DNA from: Chionoecetes opilio
Taxonomy: Eukaryota > Arthropoda > Malacostraca > Decapoda > Majidae
Length of the DNA stretch: 64,000 nt
Reading direction: 5' to 3'
Assembly: GCA_016584305.1 (NCBI GenBank)
Contig: JACEEZ010020231.1
Coordinates: forward strand, 62,501-126,500
The position numbers were made by a program, and so were the translations under genes. A model generated the notes under the pieces. It made no database searches. It was not told where the DNA came from and saw only the letters and a program-made list of their open reading frames with translations. Shown one piece after another: positions 10,157-22,060 of this stretch; position 1 is the first letter of the stretch, and every line of letters begins with the position of its first letter.

Positions 10157-11560
10157 GAGAGTGTAATATCATCAACACAGTATAGTAATACTAGTACATA
10201 CAGTACTGTACTGCACTGTACATATAAATACAGGCAATTTTACACATACTTGAACATGAATACAGTACTGTACATGTTCCCTTCGCTTACTGACACCGCG
10301 TGACTGCGCGATTTACCCTGCAAATTATCAAATATATTACCAAAAGGAACTTGCATCCCTCCATGCGAATTAACAATTACAGACGTGCCCTCAGTTTTCG
10401 AACATAATTCGTTCCCAAAAGTTGTTCTAAAACCGAATTGTTCTAAAACCGAAACACATTTTTCCATAAGAAACAATATAAAATGGATTAATCCGTTCCT
10501 GACCCCCAAAATATAGACGTTTTTTTACAAAAATGTAAATTAAACTAACCTAACCCCCCCCCCCCTTTTGACTCACTCACTAACCTAACCTAACCTAATC
10601 CCACGCTCTAACCTCCTAACTAAAGCCAAATCTGCATTAAATAAGTGTCCGCGGTAAGGGAAGAACAGAGGCGATGCAGGTCACAAGAGGAAGAAGAGTG
10701 AGGCGCTCGTAAACCCTTGTCTCTCTCCTCCCTATAAACAACATGTAATTATCTCCAAAAGTAATGATTTGCGACAGAAGCCCATAGAGAATATTTCTAG
10801 AATCCAATAAGGTAAACAGAAACCAGACTCTCAATTGTGTACCGTAGATAACACTTTAGTCGCCAGCTGCAATAATGTCGCCAGCCGCCAAATATTACAA
10901 ATTATAGCATCACTACTGATGTGTATGTGCCATTGAAGATGATACACAGTAGTTTATATCATGACTGTATAATCAACTCTGTTTCAGTGTTGTTTTATGC
11001 TTTGTATCTGCAAGTATATACGGTTTCAAATTTCACTACTCGGTTTTTTTTCAGGCGACGACGACGGCGGAAGGACACTCAGAATATACCATAGTGTTGT
11101 TCGCTACTCTGGTGATACTTTAGTAATTTGTTCATTTATAGCCATAATATGACACAGATGAAGACACACAATGACAGACTCTCCAGATAGCCCCTTCTAA
11201 CTTTCCTGAAATCATGGATGTAGAAATGTAAGTATTAACGGCACCACACGTCTGTAAATAAAAATAAAAAAGTTGTCCTGGTGACTTTAGTGTTTCTACG
11301 GTAGGGAGTTTCGGTCCAAGTGTAAAATAATACCGAAATAATGCACAACACAAGAAAAATCATCAAAATCAAAGAACAGTTCGGAGCTAATGTTAGTGAG
11401 GGTCGCGGCGTGACTGATGCACACAGTTGCTGAGTAGCTTGTTCGGCAACCGAGTTATCGTACGGTAATCGGTGCAATTATGAGTTTGAAATTCTGTTCG
11501 TGAACCAATTTGTTCGAAAAGGGAGACGTTCGAAACCCGAGGTTTGAGTGTATTTATCAT
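10157..11560. repeat. DNA-element-like repeat with GTTCGAAAA-type ends
   Basis: The sequence cctcagttttcgaacataat near 10390 and its complement-like right end (gttcgaaacccgaggtttga at about 11529) suggest an inverted-repeat element. The segment 10630-10850 is repeated in inverse orientation at 22195-22440. It includes a C run (10551-10565) and the words taacctaacctaacctaa (10581-10598). No protein was recognised. Confidence 0.45.
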
Positions 11561-11857
11561 TTGTGCCATCACAAAGAACTATATTTTTTTTTATTGTCAT
11601 CAGGTTCAGCTTCAGTTGGGAAAAGTATCCATCTTTATCACTTCAATTGGTTAATTTTTGTTGGATAATCTGATAATGTGGTTTAAAAAGAAAGAAAAAA
11701 CTTTGAAATCTCACATTGATATATCCATATACACAGAGCCTTACAACATTATAGGCCTCCGGTCAAAGCAGTGCACTGGGACCCCTACCTACATAACCAC
11801 ACTTACGAATAGGAATGTAATGTAAATGGTCAATAGTATTAAGCATATTTACTGGTA

Positions 11858-12208
11858 CAGTAGAAGCTCAATTTAATGGAACTCAATTTACCGTAAAGCT
11901 CAATTTAGTGGAAATTTTTAAATTACGTTATTCCATTTTCCAATGCTCGATATAGCGGAAAATTCCACTAAATGTAGCAATATTTGGTGCGGTTCCGCTA
12001 ATGGCCGCTGACCCATGCGTTTGGGTAGGCTTGGTGGGCCATACAGACCATTGCAGATACAGGATTTACTGGAAACGCTCTTTATTTTACTGAAAATTCC
12101 ATCACATCGAGCGATAACAGGAGCCGATAATGGAAGTTCAATTTAGCGGATTTTTTTTTTACCGGAATCGGCCCTGGCTGAATTATTTGTTATATCAAGC
12201 TTTTACTG
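11858..12208. mobile_element. TA-flanked MITE, L family, 351 bp
   Basis: The ends cagtagaagctcaattta and (t)caagcttttactg are imperfect inverted repeats with TA outside (11856-11857, 12209-12210). The word 'aatttaatgga / aatttagtgga / ttagcgga' recurs inside the ends. Non-coding. Confidence 0.75.
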
Positions 12209-12326
12209 TACTTCCAATAACATCAGTGTTTAAACATAAGAAAAAACGCTGTACAACAATTATTAATCAATACAAACATTTGAACAGTATAACATGAGCC
12301 TTGAAAAACACCAAAATTTCAACATA

Positions 12327-13060
12327 CACACAACCCTCGTTTTCCCGGACTAATAGGGGGAAGCACTGGTCCGGGAACCGCAAACGTCCGGGAATCGCAA
12401 CAGTCCGAGGCCATTACCCACCCCCGGACGTTTATCCTACTCTAGTATTTACTGTCCGGCAACCACCAATATCAACTCAACTACCCGTCGCGGACTTTTA
12501 CGTCACTTTGTTATTGTTTTTAGGGCTGCGAGGATCCCTTGGGGAACACTATGAGCCCTGGTGATGTCCTATGATGCTATCACAGGCGCTGTAGTTGACC
12601 TGTCTTCCTCACGAAGGCACAGGTAAGGCAGATGACAGCGTGTTGCCTGGAGGGGTGGACGCCAGCCTCCGCCATCAGGGTGGGCAGGTCAAAGGTGGCG
12701 ACGTTCAGGGTGAGGAGTTGAGAGTGTAGCACTACACGGTGGGAGTGGAAGTGGACACTGCAGCAGAAAGTGTTCAATAGTCTCAGAGACGTCAGGGGAC
12801 TGATGGAGGCGGTGCAGGTGAACTGTGAGTGTCTTGTGCCCAAATGTCAACAATACGACCGCTGAGCATGCTTCCACCTGGTGGGAGGCATGGACACTGA
12901 CCAGGGGTGACAGGAGACGCTCGGACCGCCGGACAACTTTGTCGATTTACGGACTGGACCAGGCATTTGTCTGGGACTCTGACATATCCCCGGACCTCGG
13001 ATTTTGACCGGCAAATCCGATATCCGGGAAATGGAGGTCCGAGAAAACGAGGGTTGTGTG
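12327..13060. mobile_element. MITE, F family copy F1, carrying a LINE 3' fragment
   Basis: The ends cacacaaccctcgttttccc and cgagggttgtgtg are inverted repeats. TA precedes the left end, while the right flank is mutated (tt). CCGGA words repeat near both ends. The interior from about 12515 to 12880 is a reverse-oriented LINE tail. Confidence 0.8.
12515..12880 (-). pseudogene. Non-LTR retrotransposon 3' tail inside F1
   Basis: The minus-strand frame 12580-12843 encodes the Cys-poor end of the same LINE tail as 23402-23857 (shared words LLNTFCCS, then TFDLPTL.AEAGV and SRQHAVI.LTCAF, ending RKTGQL). The 'ctgcgaggatcccttgggga' 3' untranslated end lies at 12525-12545. Confidence 0.75.
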
Positions 13061-13740
13061 TTTAGATGAAACTCAATTGGTAAACCATACTGACGGAGAC
13101 GGCACAGTATGAAATAACTTTGAATTATTTATTAATAATCAAGTGTTCAACACAAACATTTATGTAATGTATCAAATGTTGGATATTTGGTAAATATTCA
13201 CTTGAATATTTATGATACCGCCTATGTAGATAAAAGCCTATAAATTTAGGGTTATGATATCTACGTAAGGCTCCTGCGCGATTACCGCCGATGCCTGTAT
13301 AAATTCAGGTTTCTCTTCATGAAAAATCCCACTTCATTCACAGCTAGCAAGCAGACAATTCCTCCTCAAACACACCTCACCATCCTACTGTGTTTCTACC
13401 ATCCTTTAGATCCCATCACATAGAGAAGTCTCTCTTATTCAGTAATGGCCATTTAATTTAGGACGGGCTTAGACAAGTCAATTTACTTTTGTGGGTAAGT
13501 GAACAATTTATGACACAAAATTGGTCTTTGAATCTTGGATGGTGATGCAAGTGTTTCATCATTACTATGTTGTTCAATCATGGGCGTGCCCTTTCTCTTT
13601 AAACTTTTTAATCACGAATGGCACATCGTACCTTTCCTGTGTCATCGGCGTGTAGTGGCGCTAAAAAAATATCCATATCGCGATGTAGCATTAAGTAGAC
13701 AAAGTAGATATACATTATAGATAGACATTAAGTAGATAAC
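13061..13740. other. Intron sequence, nothing recognised
   Basis: AT-rich unique-looking sequence. Small open frames have no motif. I see no terminal repeats or RNA gene. Confidence 0.4.
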
Positions 13741-13767
13741 AATTTTTCTTCTTCATCTTTCCCTCCT

Positions 13768-15596
13768 ATGCTTCACCCAGATGGCTCCACAGCTGTCTCA
13801 TCTATTTCTAAAGCTGAACTCTTCGCTCAAACCTTTGCTGAAAATTCCACTCTGGTTGATGAAGGGCTTGTTCCTCCTTCTCCTCCACCCTCTGACTATA
13901 TTATGCCTGTTATTAAGATCCTTCGTAATGATGTTTTCTTTGCCCTTTCTGGCCTAGATCCTCGGAAGGCTTACGGTCCAGACGGAGTCCCTCCTATTGT
14001 TCTCAAAAACTGTGCTTCTGTGCTTGCACCTTGCCTGGTCAAACTTTTCCATCTTTGTCTATCTACTTCCACCTTTCCTTCTTGCTGGAAGTTTGCTCAC
14101 ATCCAACCTGTTCCTAAGAAGGGTGACCGCTCTAAGCCTTCAAACTACCGTCCTGTAGCTTTGACTTCTGCCTTTCTAAAGTTTTTGAATCTATACATAA
14201 TAAGAAGATACTTAAGCATCTATCTGCTTGCAATCTTCTATCTGATCGTCAGTATGGTTTCCGTAAAGGGCAATCTAGTGGCGATCTTCTAGCTTTCCTA
14301 ACTGAATCTTTGTCATCCTCCTTTGGGGGTTTCAGTGAAACTTTTGCTGTTGCCCTTGACATATCAAAAGCTTTTGATAGAGTCTGGCACAAATCTTTAA
14401 TTTCCAAACTACCCTCATTTGGTTTCTATCCTGTTCTCTGTACCATCATCTTAAGTTTCCTTTCAAACCTTTCTATTGCAGCTACTGTAGACGGACATTG
14501 TTCTTCTCCTAAATCTATCAATAGTGGCATTCCTCAGGGTTCTGTCCTATCATCCACTCTCTTTCTATTATTCATTAATGATCTTCTATTCTAAGTCTAA
14601 CTCAAATCCCTATCCACTCCTACGCTGATGATTCTACCCTGATTTTTTCAACTTCGTTTATTAGATGTCCAACTCAACAGGAACTAAGTGATTCACGGAG
14701 AGATGCCACCGAGTGCCTAACTTCTGATCTTTCTATAATTTCTGATTGGGGCAAAGCAAACCTTGTTTTGTTCAATGCCTCAAAAACCCAATTTCTTCAC
14801 CTATCTACTCGACAAAACCTACCAGATAACTATCCCCTCTTCTTCAATGACACTCAACTGTCTCCTTTCTTCTACAATGAACATTCTTGGACTATCCTTT
14901 ACTAAAAATCTGAACTGGAAATCTCACATCTCATCTCTTGCTAAAACAGCTTTTAAGAAGTTAGGTGTCCTGTGGCATCTGCGTCCTTTTTTTTCTCCCT
15001 CCCTGCTTTCTCCCTTGCCTGCTCTGTACAGGGGCCTTATCCGCCCATGTATGGAATATGTCTCACATGTTTGGAGAGGATCCACTCATACAGCTGTCCT
15101 AAACATGGTTGAGTAAAAACTTTTCGTCTCATCAACTCCCCTCCTCTGACTGACTGTCTTCAATCTTTAAATAACTGCCGCAATGTTGCTTCTCTTGCTA
15201 TCTTCTACCGTTATTTTCATGCTCACTGCTCTTCTGAACTTGCTAACTGCATGCCTCCCCCCCCCCGCCCGTGGCCTCGCTGCACAAGACTCTACTCATT
15301 CTCATCCCTATTCTGTCTATCTTCCTAATGCAAGAGTTAATCAGTATCTTTACTCTTTCATCCCTTTCACTGGTAAACTCTGGAACTCTCTTCCTGTTTC
15401 TATTTTTCCACCTTCCTATGACTTAAATCTTTTCAAAAGAAGAGTGACAAGACACCTCCCAAACTAAATTGGCCCACCCTCCTTTTTTTATTCTTTTACT
15501 GTCTTCTTTATAGGGATTGGCAACTAAGCGGGCTTTGTGTTACTTCTTTTTGTAGTGCCCTTGGCCAGTCCTTTGTGATGTAAAAAAAAAAAAATT
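13768..15596 (+). pseudogene. Jockey/CR1-like non-LTR reverse transcriptase, 5'-truncated and frameshifted
   Basis: Reverse transcriptase motifs appear in order across several frames: PRKAYGPDGVPPIVLKN (near 13970), VPKKGDRSKPSNYRPVALTS (14115), ALDISKAFDRVWHK (14355), SGIPQGSVLSSTLF (14520) and the catalytic YADDSTL box (about 14616, in a different frame from its neighbours). The C-terminal tail follows (14763-15467) and ends RRVTRHLPN. A 3' untranslated region and a poly-A at 15582-15594 complete the 3' end. At least four frameshifts or stops show it is dead. The endonuclease is missing through 5' truncation. The 3' end is shared with 8050-8690. Confidence 0.85.
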
Positions 15597-15960
15597 GACG
15601 TACATAGTTTAACAACCTGTTAGAGCGGCCTACCACCCAGGGTTTGCAGTTCGCTGCTTTGCCCAACAAGGTGGACGAGTGAACTGGATTCAATTCCTAA
15701 CCATTTAGCCATAGTTACTAACCGGCAAACTGGATCTAACTATACTTGTCATCGAGGGAAACAATAGTTTGGCTGACACAGTACTTTACACCTTGGCCAT
15801 TGAACAGCTGGCCCGATTTGTAGAAAAGGAAGTCACTGTATTATCGTGGGAATCTAATCCCGCACCATTCCATGGGATCTTGAACCTGCAAACATCCCTT
15901 AAAACAGTATGGGTGGTGAATTCTATAATATTGTAAATTAGGCAGCTTCAAAACGGTAAA
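15597..15960. other. Intron sequence, nothing recognised
   Basis: No terminal repeats, motif-bearing frame or RNA gene seen. Confidence 0.35.
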
Positions 15961-15965
15961 CATGA

Positions 15966-16440
15966 TTATGAACGGTCCGATGTTGACTTACCAGACGTGA
16001 ACCCAGACTGCTGAGGTCTCTGATGCTTCAGCAGATAGCTGTGGATCCGTGTCAGCAATAGATGGGCAAGCACCTTGCCTGGCATGCTGAGCAGTGTAAT
16101 ACCGCGGTAATTGTTGCAGTCCTGACGGTCCCCTTTCTCTTTCCAGATAGGTTCGACCAGCCCCTTTTTCCAGTCAGGAGGAATGGTACCTGATTGCCAC
16201 ACGGCACTCAGGACAGCATGCAACCCGCGGATCATGGCCTCACCCCCAGCTTTGAGGAGCTCCGTACTGATATTACAAACACCAGCTGCCTTTCCACCCC
16301 TCAACTTTGCTACAGCCTCTCTGACTTTGTCAAGAGAGGGTGCGGTTTCGTCAATGGGAGGATCGGCATCCACTGCCCGTAATGCAGTGGTGTGGAGCTG
16401 CCCAATTGGAGGGTCCACCGTGAACAACTGCCCAAAGTAC
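15966..16440 (-). pseudogene. Non-LTR reverse transcriptase fragment
   Basis: On the minus strand, KLRGGKAAGVCNISTELLKA, then PPDWKKGLVEPIWKEKGDR, then NNYRGITLLSMPGKVLAHLL, QQSGFTSGKSTSDR match the fingers/palm N-terminal part of a LINE reverse transcriptase (K.GDR..C.NYRGI.LLS..GK..A..L..R). This class is very common in arthropods. The YADD box and endonuclease are absent, so only about 155 codons survive. The open frame continues into the adjacent DNA-transposon sequence, which is a chance fusion. Confidence 0.75.
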
Positions 16441-16850
16441 CGTATTTTACGGCTTATAAGACGCTGCCTCTTGGAAGATGCATCCTGATTTTGGAAAGAA
16501 ATTTCTAAGAGAAAAAAAACTATATATTCTACCGGTAGGCAGTAGAAAAATCTACCCATTTTCTTGGTAGGCGGTGGTCCACAGTGTCTTTCTGCTGCTC
16601 TGTTCCCATGTTCTTTGGCGTATCGTACAACTTTTAGCTTGTATGTGATAGTATAAGTAAATCGTTTTGATGAATTCGCCATGGGTGATAATTTCTGGGA
16701 CTGAAAAGAGCTTGTGATACGTGTGACGTATGACAGTACCATAGTAAACATCACAGCGTGAGGACAGATTGCAGTATTTGCCGGCGCATAAGACGCAGCT
16801 TTTTTCCAAGAAAGGGAATGCAAAATTCACCCTGCGTCTAATGCGGCCAT
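16441..16850 (-). mobile_element. Tigger/pogo-like element fragment with transposase N-terminus (G family)
   Basis: The right-facing terminus ccgtattttacggcttataa begins at 16440, and a CGCATAAGACGC end lies near 16785-16830. Between them, the minus strand encodes YKLKVVRYAKEHGNRAAERH followed by CGPPPTKKM, the helix-turn-helix start of a pogo/Tigger-type (CENP-B-like) transposase. A second decayed copy of the same words is at 47510-47640. There is no DDE domain. Confidence 0.65.
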
Positions 16851-16859
16851 ACTACTAAT

Positions 16860-17930
16860 GAGAGGTCAGGCAGAGAATGCAGAATGGCCGGTGGTGTATT
16901 ACTAAGGGGGTCTGGAGTGATCTGTGTTGAGCAGTAGACCACTGAACACAAATTTGTAACTCTGTTACTAATAATATCAACAGTAATGAATAATACCAAG
17001 AAAAAGATGGAGTTTAAGAGAAAACAAGAGGTGGGGCAACAAGTTGGTGGTTTCTGCTGCCAAGATGGCCGTCATATGTAAACATCACACCCCCTCCCGC
17101 AGTCCCGCTGCCGCTCTCCACTGTAAATGGATGGGAGACAGGGTAGGCCTTTATACCACCTCGATCCCTCAATCCTCACCCCTGTATTGCTATGGATAAG
17201 GAAATTGTAAACTATAACTGGAAAGAGTGCTAGTAAAAAGGTCGCAACGGTACCTGTAGACGGGACGGAAGCCTTCCACACATCACACCAAGACCAAGAC
17301 CCACAACTAGGTGCCACAACTTCATCCGCCTCAAGGCGACACCATACCATCATGCCTTCACCTGTACCTTCCTGAGGAAGACTAATCATCCCTCGCGACT
17401 GTGATAGATTCACAGGTGTAAGCCGTGGCGAATATCTTCGATCCCGACATCGGTACCCTTCAACAATAACAAAATGGTATAGATGGTTACCTTACACTGT
17501 CACCTTAATATCTTGGTAATTTTTGTTAATGGGCGACATGCCGATTTCGAGGCCAAAATATAGTTTTCCTGAATAGTTTTGGTGTGTTGAATTAATCTGG
17601 CTCTCGTTTTTGTCGGAAATCAATGTTTGTTTACATGTGTGTGTGGGGGGAGGGGCGCTGCCCGCCCTGCCCCTCCAGTCCCGCCCTGCAAACATTGCTA
17701 AGCTTCACACTGCCATAGTATTGGTAATTTTCGTTTTATCTCTATATCTTCTGTTACTAAACCAAACCCCACTTCTAACCTAACCTAACCTAATCTGATC
17801 TAACCTAACTTAACTTTCTGGCTGAAATAACGGTAGATTTTCGTTAGGTAATGTAATGTCATTAATATTCGATAGTGCCATGGGAAATGGGGCTGAAAAT
17901 ACACAGAATGAAGAAAGATACACGATAATG
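16860..17930. other. Mostly unrecognised sequence with two small repeats
   Basis: The segment 17015-17125 repeats 5045-5150 (aagatggccgtcatatgtaa, then acatcac.ccctcccgc). At 17776-17815 the word CCTAA is repeated (ctaacctaacctaacctaat). Nothing else is supported. Confidence 0.4.
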
Positions 17931-18080
17931 TACCGTAAATGGCGGCGTACAAGACGACTCTTTGAGCCTGAAAAAATCTCTCCATAACTAGGGGTCGACT
18001 TATACGGCAAGGATAAAATGCGAACCTTTACCACCGAGTGCCAAAGAAGTGGAACAGCACTACTAACAATCGCTGTACAC

Positions 18081-20866
18081 TAAGGTGCCAATAAAAAACT
18101 AAAGTTAGATTTTTTGAACGGCCCTTAGTGGAATACTGTGGGGTGGTGAGGAAAACAACGTGTGTAAAATTTGAGCGCAATCGAAGTATATTTAAAGGTG
18201 GCGCAAGTCGATTGATTGTTCCCCCTATAGACTCCGATAGGGACTACAAGGAAGGACATCGTCTCTGGGGTGTTTGTTGGCAATATTGAAGCCTTTTGAG
18301 ACCTCCCCTTCCTCCAGCTGGGCTGCTGGTCCCCCTCGCTCTTCAAAGCGAGTATTAGCCCCTCTAGGGGCGGGGGGTATCATGGTTGCCCAAGCCACTC
18401 ATTGTCTTCCGCTTGGCCGGGGAAGGGAAGCCTTCGATGTTCCTGGCTGTTGTCGACGGTGCCTCTCGACGACCTGCAAGAGGAATTGGCGCTGATCGTC
18501 GTTCTTCGTCAGGCTGAGGTTGAAGGACTGGAACAGCGCCACCCCTCGCTCCGCCGTGTCGTTGGTGACGTGTAGGCTCGCGACGCGACGAACCCCGTGT
18601 CACTCGGCCACTCCTCCGGCTCCTTCGAGAGGAACGCCCTCTCCGCTCCGACGGCGTCGAGGAGGGCGCCGGACGCCTGGCTTCCGAACGACGCTAGCGT
18701 GGACGAGACGAGGCGGGCTTCTGAGACGGTGATGCGCTTCGGCGGTTCCTCGGATCCTTTTTCCTGCTGCATCGCTTCCGCCAGCGCCTTCTTCTCGGCG
18801 GTTGCCAAGCGGTGGTCGAAGAGAGCCATGGTGACCAGTGGCTCGCTCAGGTACCAGAAGTGCCGGGAGAAGGTCTTCACGCACGCCTTGCCGATCTCAG
18901 CGTCGTGGAAGTCGCGGAGGTCGGCGGCCAGTTTCAGGTCATTTGCCGGCGCGAAGGCGGCCACGGGCGCCTCGAACCAGCGGGTCACGTAGACTTCAGC
19001 AACGAAGAAGGTGAACCGGCGGAGGCTGGACAGCTCGCGCGGTGAGCAGAGCTCCCCCAGTTGGGCGGCGAACAGCGTAATCTTCGCCGCGTAGATGGCA
19101 CGCGCGCGATGGCACGAGCGCGCGCGGTGCATGGCGCCCGGTCGCCAGAACTTCACCTTCGGGACGTCGCCCTCGCCACCCAGCAGGACGATGAAGAGTT
19201 CCAGCATCTCCTTGTAGTCGTCCCGCGGGTGGCTGGTGTTGAACAGCGCGGCCCACTCCTGCAGAAGTGTGTCCCGCTTGTTCAGGAGGTTGGGCGGCAG
19301 CTCGTCGGGCGTTGGCAGCTCCGGCTGGCTCTGTTCGACGAAAGCCCACCATTCCTTGAATCGGTTGAAGACGCCGATGTCAGGACCCGACGACGGCCCC
19401 ATGCAGATAGAGAACGCCTTCTCCAGCACCAGCTCATGTACATGGTGCCGGCAGGCGAGGCTTAGCAGACGCCGACCAAGCTTCTGCTCCAGCAGGGTGC
19501 AGGCACCGGCGAGGGCTCCAGTGTTGGCGGCGGTCGTATCGAACGACATAGCCACCACACGATCTGCGAGCCCCCAGTCGTCGAGCGCTTCAGCCACGGC
19601 GCTCGCCATCGCCTCTCCAGTCCCACTTGCCAGCTTGGGAACGCCGATGAGCTTCTGGACGCCGTCGCCGGAGACGAGGATAGCCAGCCGATCCACCCGC
19701 GTACCGTCGCAATCCGGCAGGATCTTCCCGTCCCAGTGAACGGTAAGAGGCGTGTCAGGGACGAAGGTTGTCTTGACTTCCGCGACCAGCTGGGACTGGT
19801 AGCCGGCGCGAGCCTGCCGGATGCTCTCGGCATTCAGGATCAGCTCCTGAGGATTGTAGCCGAGGCTACTGGCGGTCGCCGCGACGATGCGGAGCGCTTT
19901 GCGGTCGCTCACGCCGGTCCGGTCGAGGGCGCTCGCTAACTCCTGGGAGAGCACGACCTGTGACCCCCGCGCTCGTCGCTTCGAAGGACTTGCACCGGTC
20001 GGCTCAGCGGTAGCAGCCGCCCCACCGCGTGCCGGACTGGACTCAACCGAGGAGGAGGAGGAGGAGGAGGACGACGACGCGAGCACCGCGCGTTCATCCA
20101 GCTGCGACGTCGAGGCTTCTCGTGATCGCTTCTCTGCCGCCACTGTCATCTGCCGGCGCTGAACTCGGCGCTCCAGCACCCTGTCTGCTCCCTGCATGAT
20201 CCCTCGGCGACCCTTCTCGCGTTGCGCCGCTAAGAACTCGTGATCAGCCGGGATCGTCATCAAGGTCATCGCGTCGGCGTGGGCGACGTCGAAGAGGTCG
20301 CAGAGGGCCTCTTGAAACTCTTCCTCCTTCGTCTTGTTCGTCGCTCTTCCCTTGCTCTTCACGAGCGCCTTCCAGTCCTTGAACAAGACCTCCACCTTGC
20401 GAACGGCACTTTTTGCCGTCATCGTTGGGATCCTCGCGGTCTCCCAGAACCTTAGCACCTCTTGGACAGTGGCCGCGGCGCTGGTGGTGACGGTTTTCTT
20501 TTCCACGTTGTGGAAGTAGAAAGCCCGCTTGAGCACGTCGCCACGAGAGGGGAGTTTGGCTCCGAGGATGGGGTCGGGGTTTGGCTGTCCCACCAGCCAA
20601 ACAGTCGTAGCTGCGCGTGAATGAGCCATTCTGAAAAAATAATGGGTGATTTAGAACCCTAGCCTTTCAGACTTCGGTACAGGTATCTGGTATAATCACA
20701 TAGTACACATATTACAGGTTTCAATTCACTTGCGCCACCTCTAAATATAAACCGATTCGCTTCAAATTTTGCATGAGAGGTTTTCTCATTACTGCACAGT
20801 ATCCCACCAAGGGCCGTTCAAAAATATCAAGTTTTAAATTTACCCATGTGCGCTATTGGCACCCTA
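18081..20866 (-). mobile_element. hAT-like DNA transposon with 8-bp target-site duplication
   Basis: The element is 2786 bp. It is flanked by exact CTGTACAC duplications at 18073-18080 and 20867-20874. Removing it rebuilds the empty site seen in the related copy at about 1371-1392. The terminal inverted repeats start TAAGGTGCCAATA / TAGGGTGCCAATA and extend imperfectly for about 140 bp. They include 'gaacggccctt', 'ggaatactgtg', 'aaaatttgag' and 'aggtggcgcaagt' in mirrored positions. An 8-bp duplication and TAGGG-type ends are hAT hallmarks. The element encodes a single long gene on the minus strand. Confidence 0.88.
18399..20629 (-). CDS. Large uncharacterised transposase-like protein, hAT-like lineage, one frameshift
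   Basis: This is an uninterrupted frame from ATG at 20629 to about 18590. A small indel near 18575-18592 then shifts the frame; read across it, the protein continues to a stop at 18399 (about 740 residues). Landmarks are an N-terminal segment with FWETARIPTMTAKSAVRKVE and CDLFDVAHADAMTLM, a Ser run near residue 190, then VHWDGKILPDCDG (first Asp), SFDTTAANTG (second Asp), CRHHVHELVLEK (C-x-x-H), ARAIYAAKI, and after the shift VTNDTAERGVALF (candidate Glu). This order parallels the D...D...C-x-x-H...E layout of hAT RNase H-fold transposases. Long proteins of this kind are common, unnamed, in arthropod annotations. The catalytic assignment is inference. The gene is far richer in G+C than the surrounding DNA. 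The frameshift may be real decay or a sequencing error. Confidence 0.75.
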
Positions 20867-21260
20867 CTGTACACCAACTACCGTAACTCCAGTCAGACAA
20901 CTACAATATGCGCCACTTCCAGAGCAAAAGCGACAACTGGAGAAGACGTTTAGCGGCAGTTCCACCATAGCTGTTTCCAATAGCTGATGGAAACAGCTGA
21001 TACACAAAGTGTAAACACTAGCGAATGCAAATGGCGGAGGGCACCGGAACGTGCAGTCCAGTCTTAGGTACTACCGTGTTTTACTATATTATACAGTATG
21101 TAGTGGTACTATCAGGGGACTATGGTGTTTTTCAAGTGAAAACAAGAGGCGGACCTATAATAAAGATTCATATCTAAATATAAGTGGTGTGGTGTTATGT
21201 GTTTTTGCGACAGGTTACCGTATACCGTACCATAGCCTATCCACATTCTAGGGTAGGTAA

Positions 21261-22060
21261 GAATCCTAGGACCTTTGAAAGCCCACTACCGAAATAATAC
21301 CATTATCTTTACTGCAAATTTTCCACAAAGTCTAAACACATCGCAGAAAAGCAACAAAGGCATACCTACAACATTAAATCTAAGCTAAATGTCATAGGTA
21401 GAAAATATTAGAATATCAATTCGTGGAGCATCCTGCAATATATGATGACCAATTTTGGTTACCCTACACTGTCATTCTCTACATTTTAACTAGTATCTTT
21501 ACATTTTAACTAGTATAATTTTTCATTCACATCCACTGCACTGTGAATATTGTATTTGGGTACATGCTTAAAATTATTTTTTTTCCCTTACAAAACCTTT
21601 TTTTTAATAACTTTTAATAAATTTACGAAAATTATGTCCTCAAAACACTAATAATTATTTTTTTCTCAAAATATTTATGTCAAATACGGGTGAGTCTTAT
21701 GCGCCGGAAAATACGGTAGTTGATATGAATATCTTATGGCATTCTAAATACTTGTAACCGGTAAGTACTGAGGTACTGAGTACTGAGGAAGTACTACAAC
21801 ATTCGTCTTGGAAGACGCATGAGTATTTTTCAGGGTATTTTTGATGAGAAAAAGTGCGTCTTAAAAGCCGTAAAATATGGTACTCAGCCCAACGAGCAAT
21901 CTGCCCATCCATGTCGCCTGAGATGGAGACTTGGAACGGAGCTTCTTCAGGGCTCGGTAGGCGGGTCAGAGGTCATTAATGTTCAAATAGCCCTCGACAT
22001 CCTCGCGAGACTCCTGACATACACTAGGGTCCCGCATAAAACAAGAAATTGGTTGCTAAA
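21261..22060. other. Intron sequence with decayed G-family termini
   Basis: Around 21685-21717 (gtcttatgcgccggaaaata, then cgg) and 21800-21880 (aagacgcatgagtatttttc) there are Tigger-like terminal sequences like those at 44669-44760. No clean pair of ends or coding sequence was found. Confidence 0.4.

Larger units (their letters stand above)
17933..21260. mobile_element. Tigger-like element, E family, split by the hAT-like element
   Basis: The left end ccgtaaatggcggcgtacaa follows TA at 17931-17932. The element runs to 18080, is interrupted by 18081-20866, and resumes at 20867 with ctgtacaccaactaccgtaa. This matches the uninterrupted order at 1147-1516 in inverse orientation. The right end lies somewhere near 21200-21260 but is not sharply visible. 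Non-coding. Confidence 0.65.

Noticed and set aside
18520..20519. Several plus-strand frames of 60-167 codons and other minus-strand frames across the GC-rich island
   Set aside because: They are shadows of the long minus-strand transposase-like gene caused by its high G+C content.
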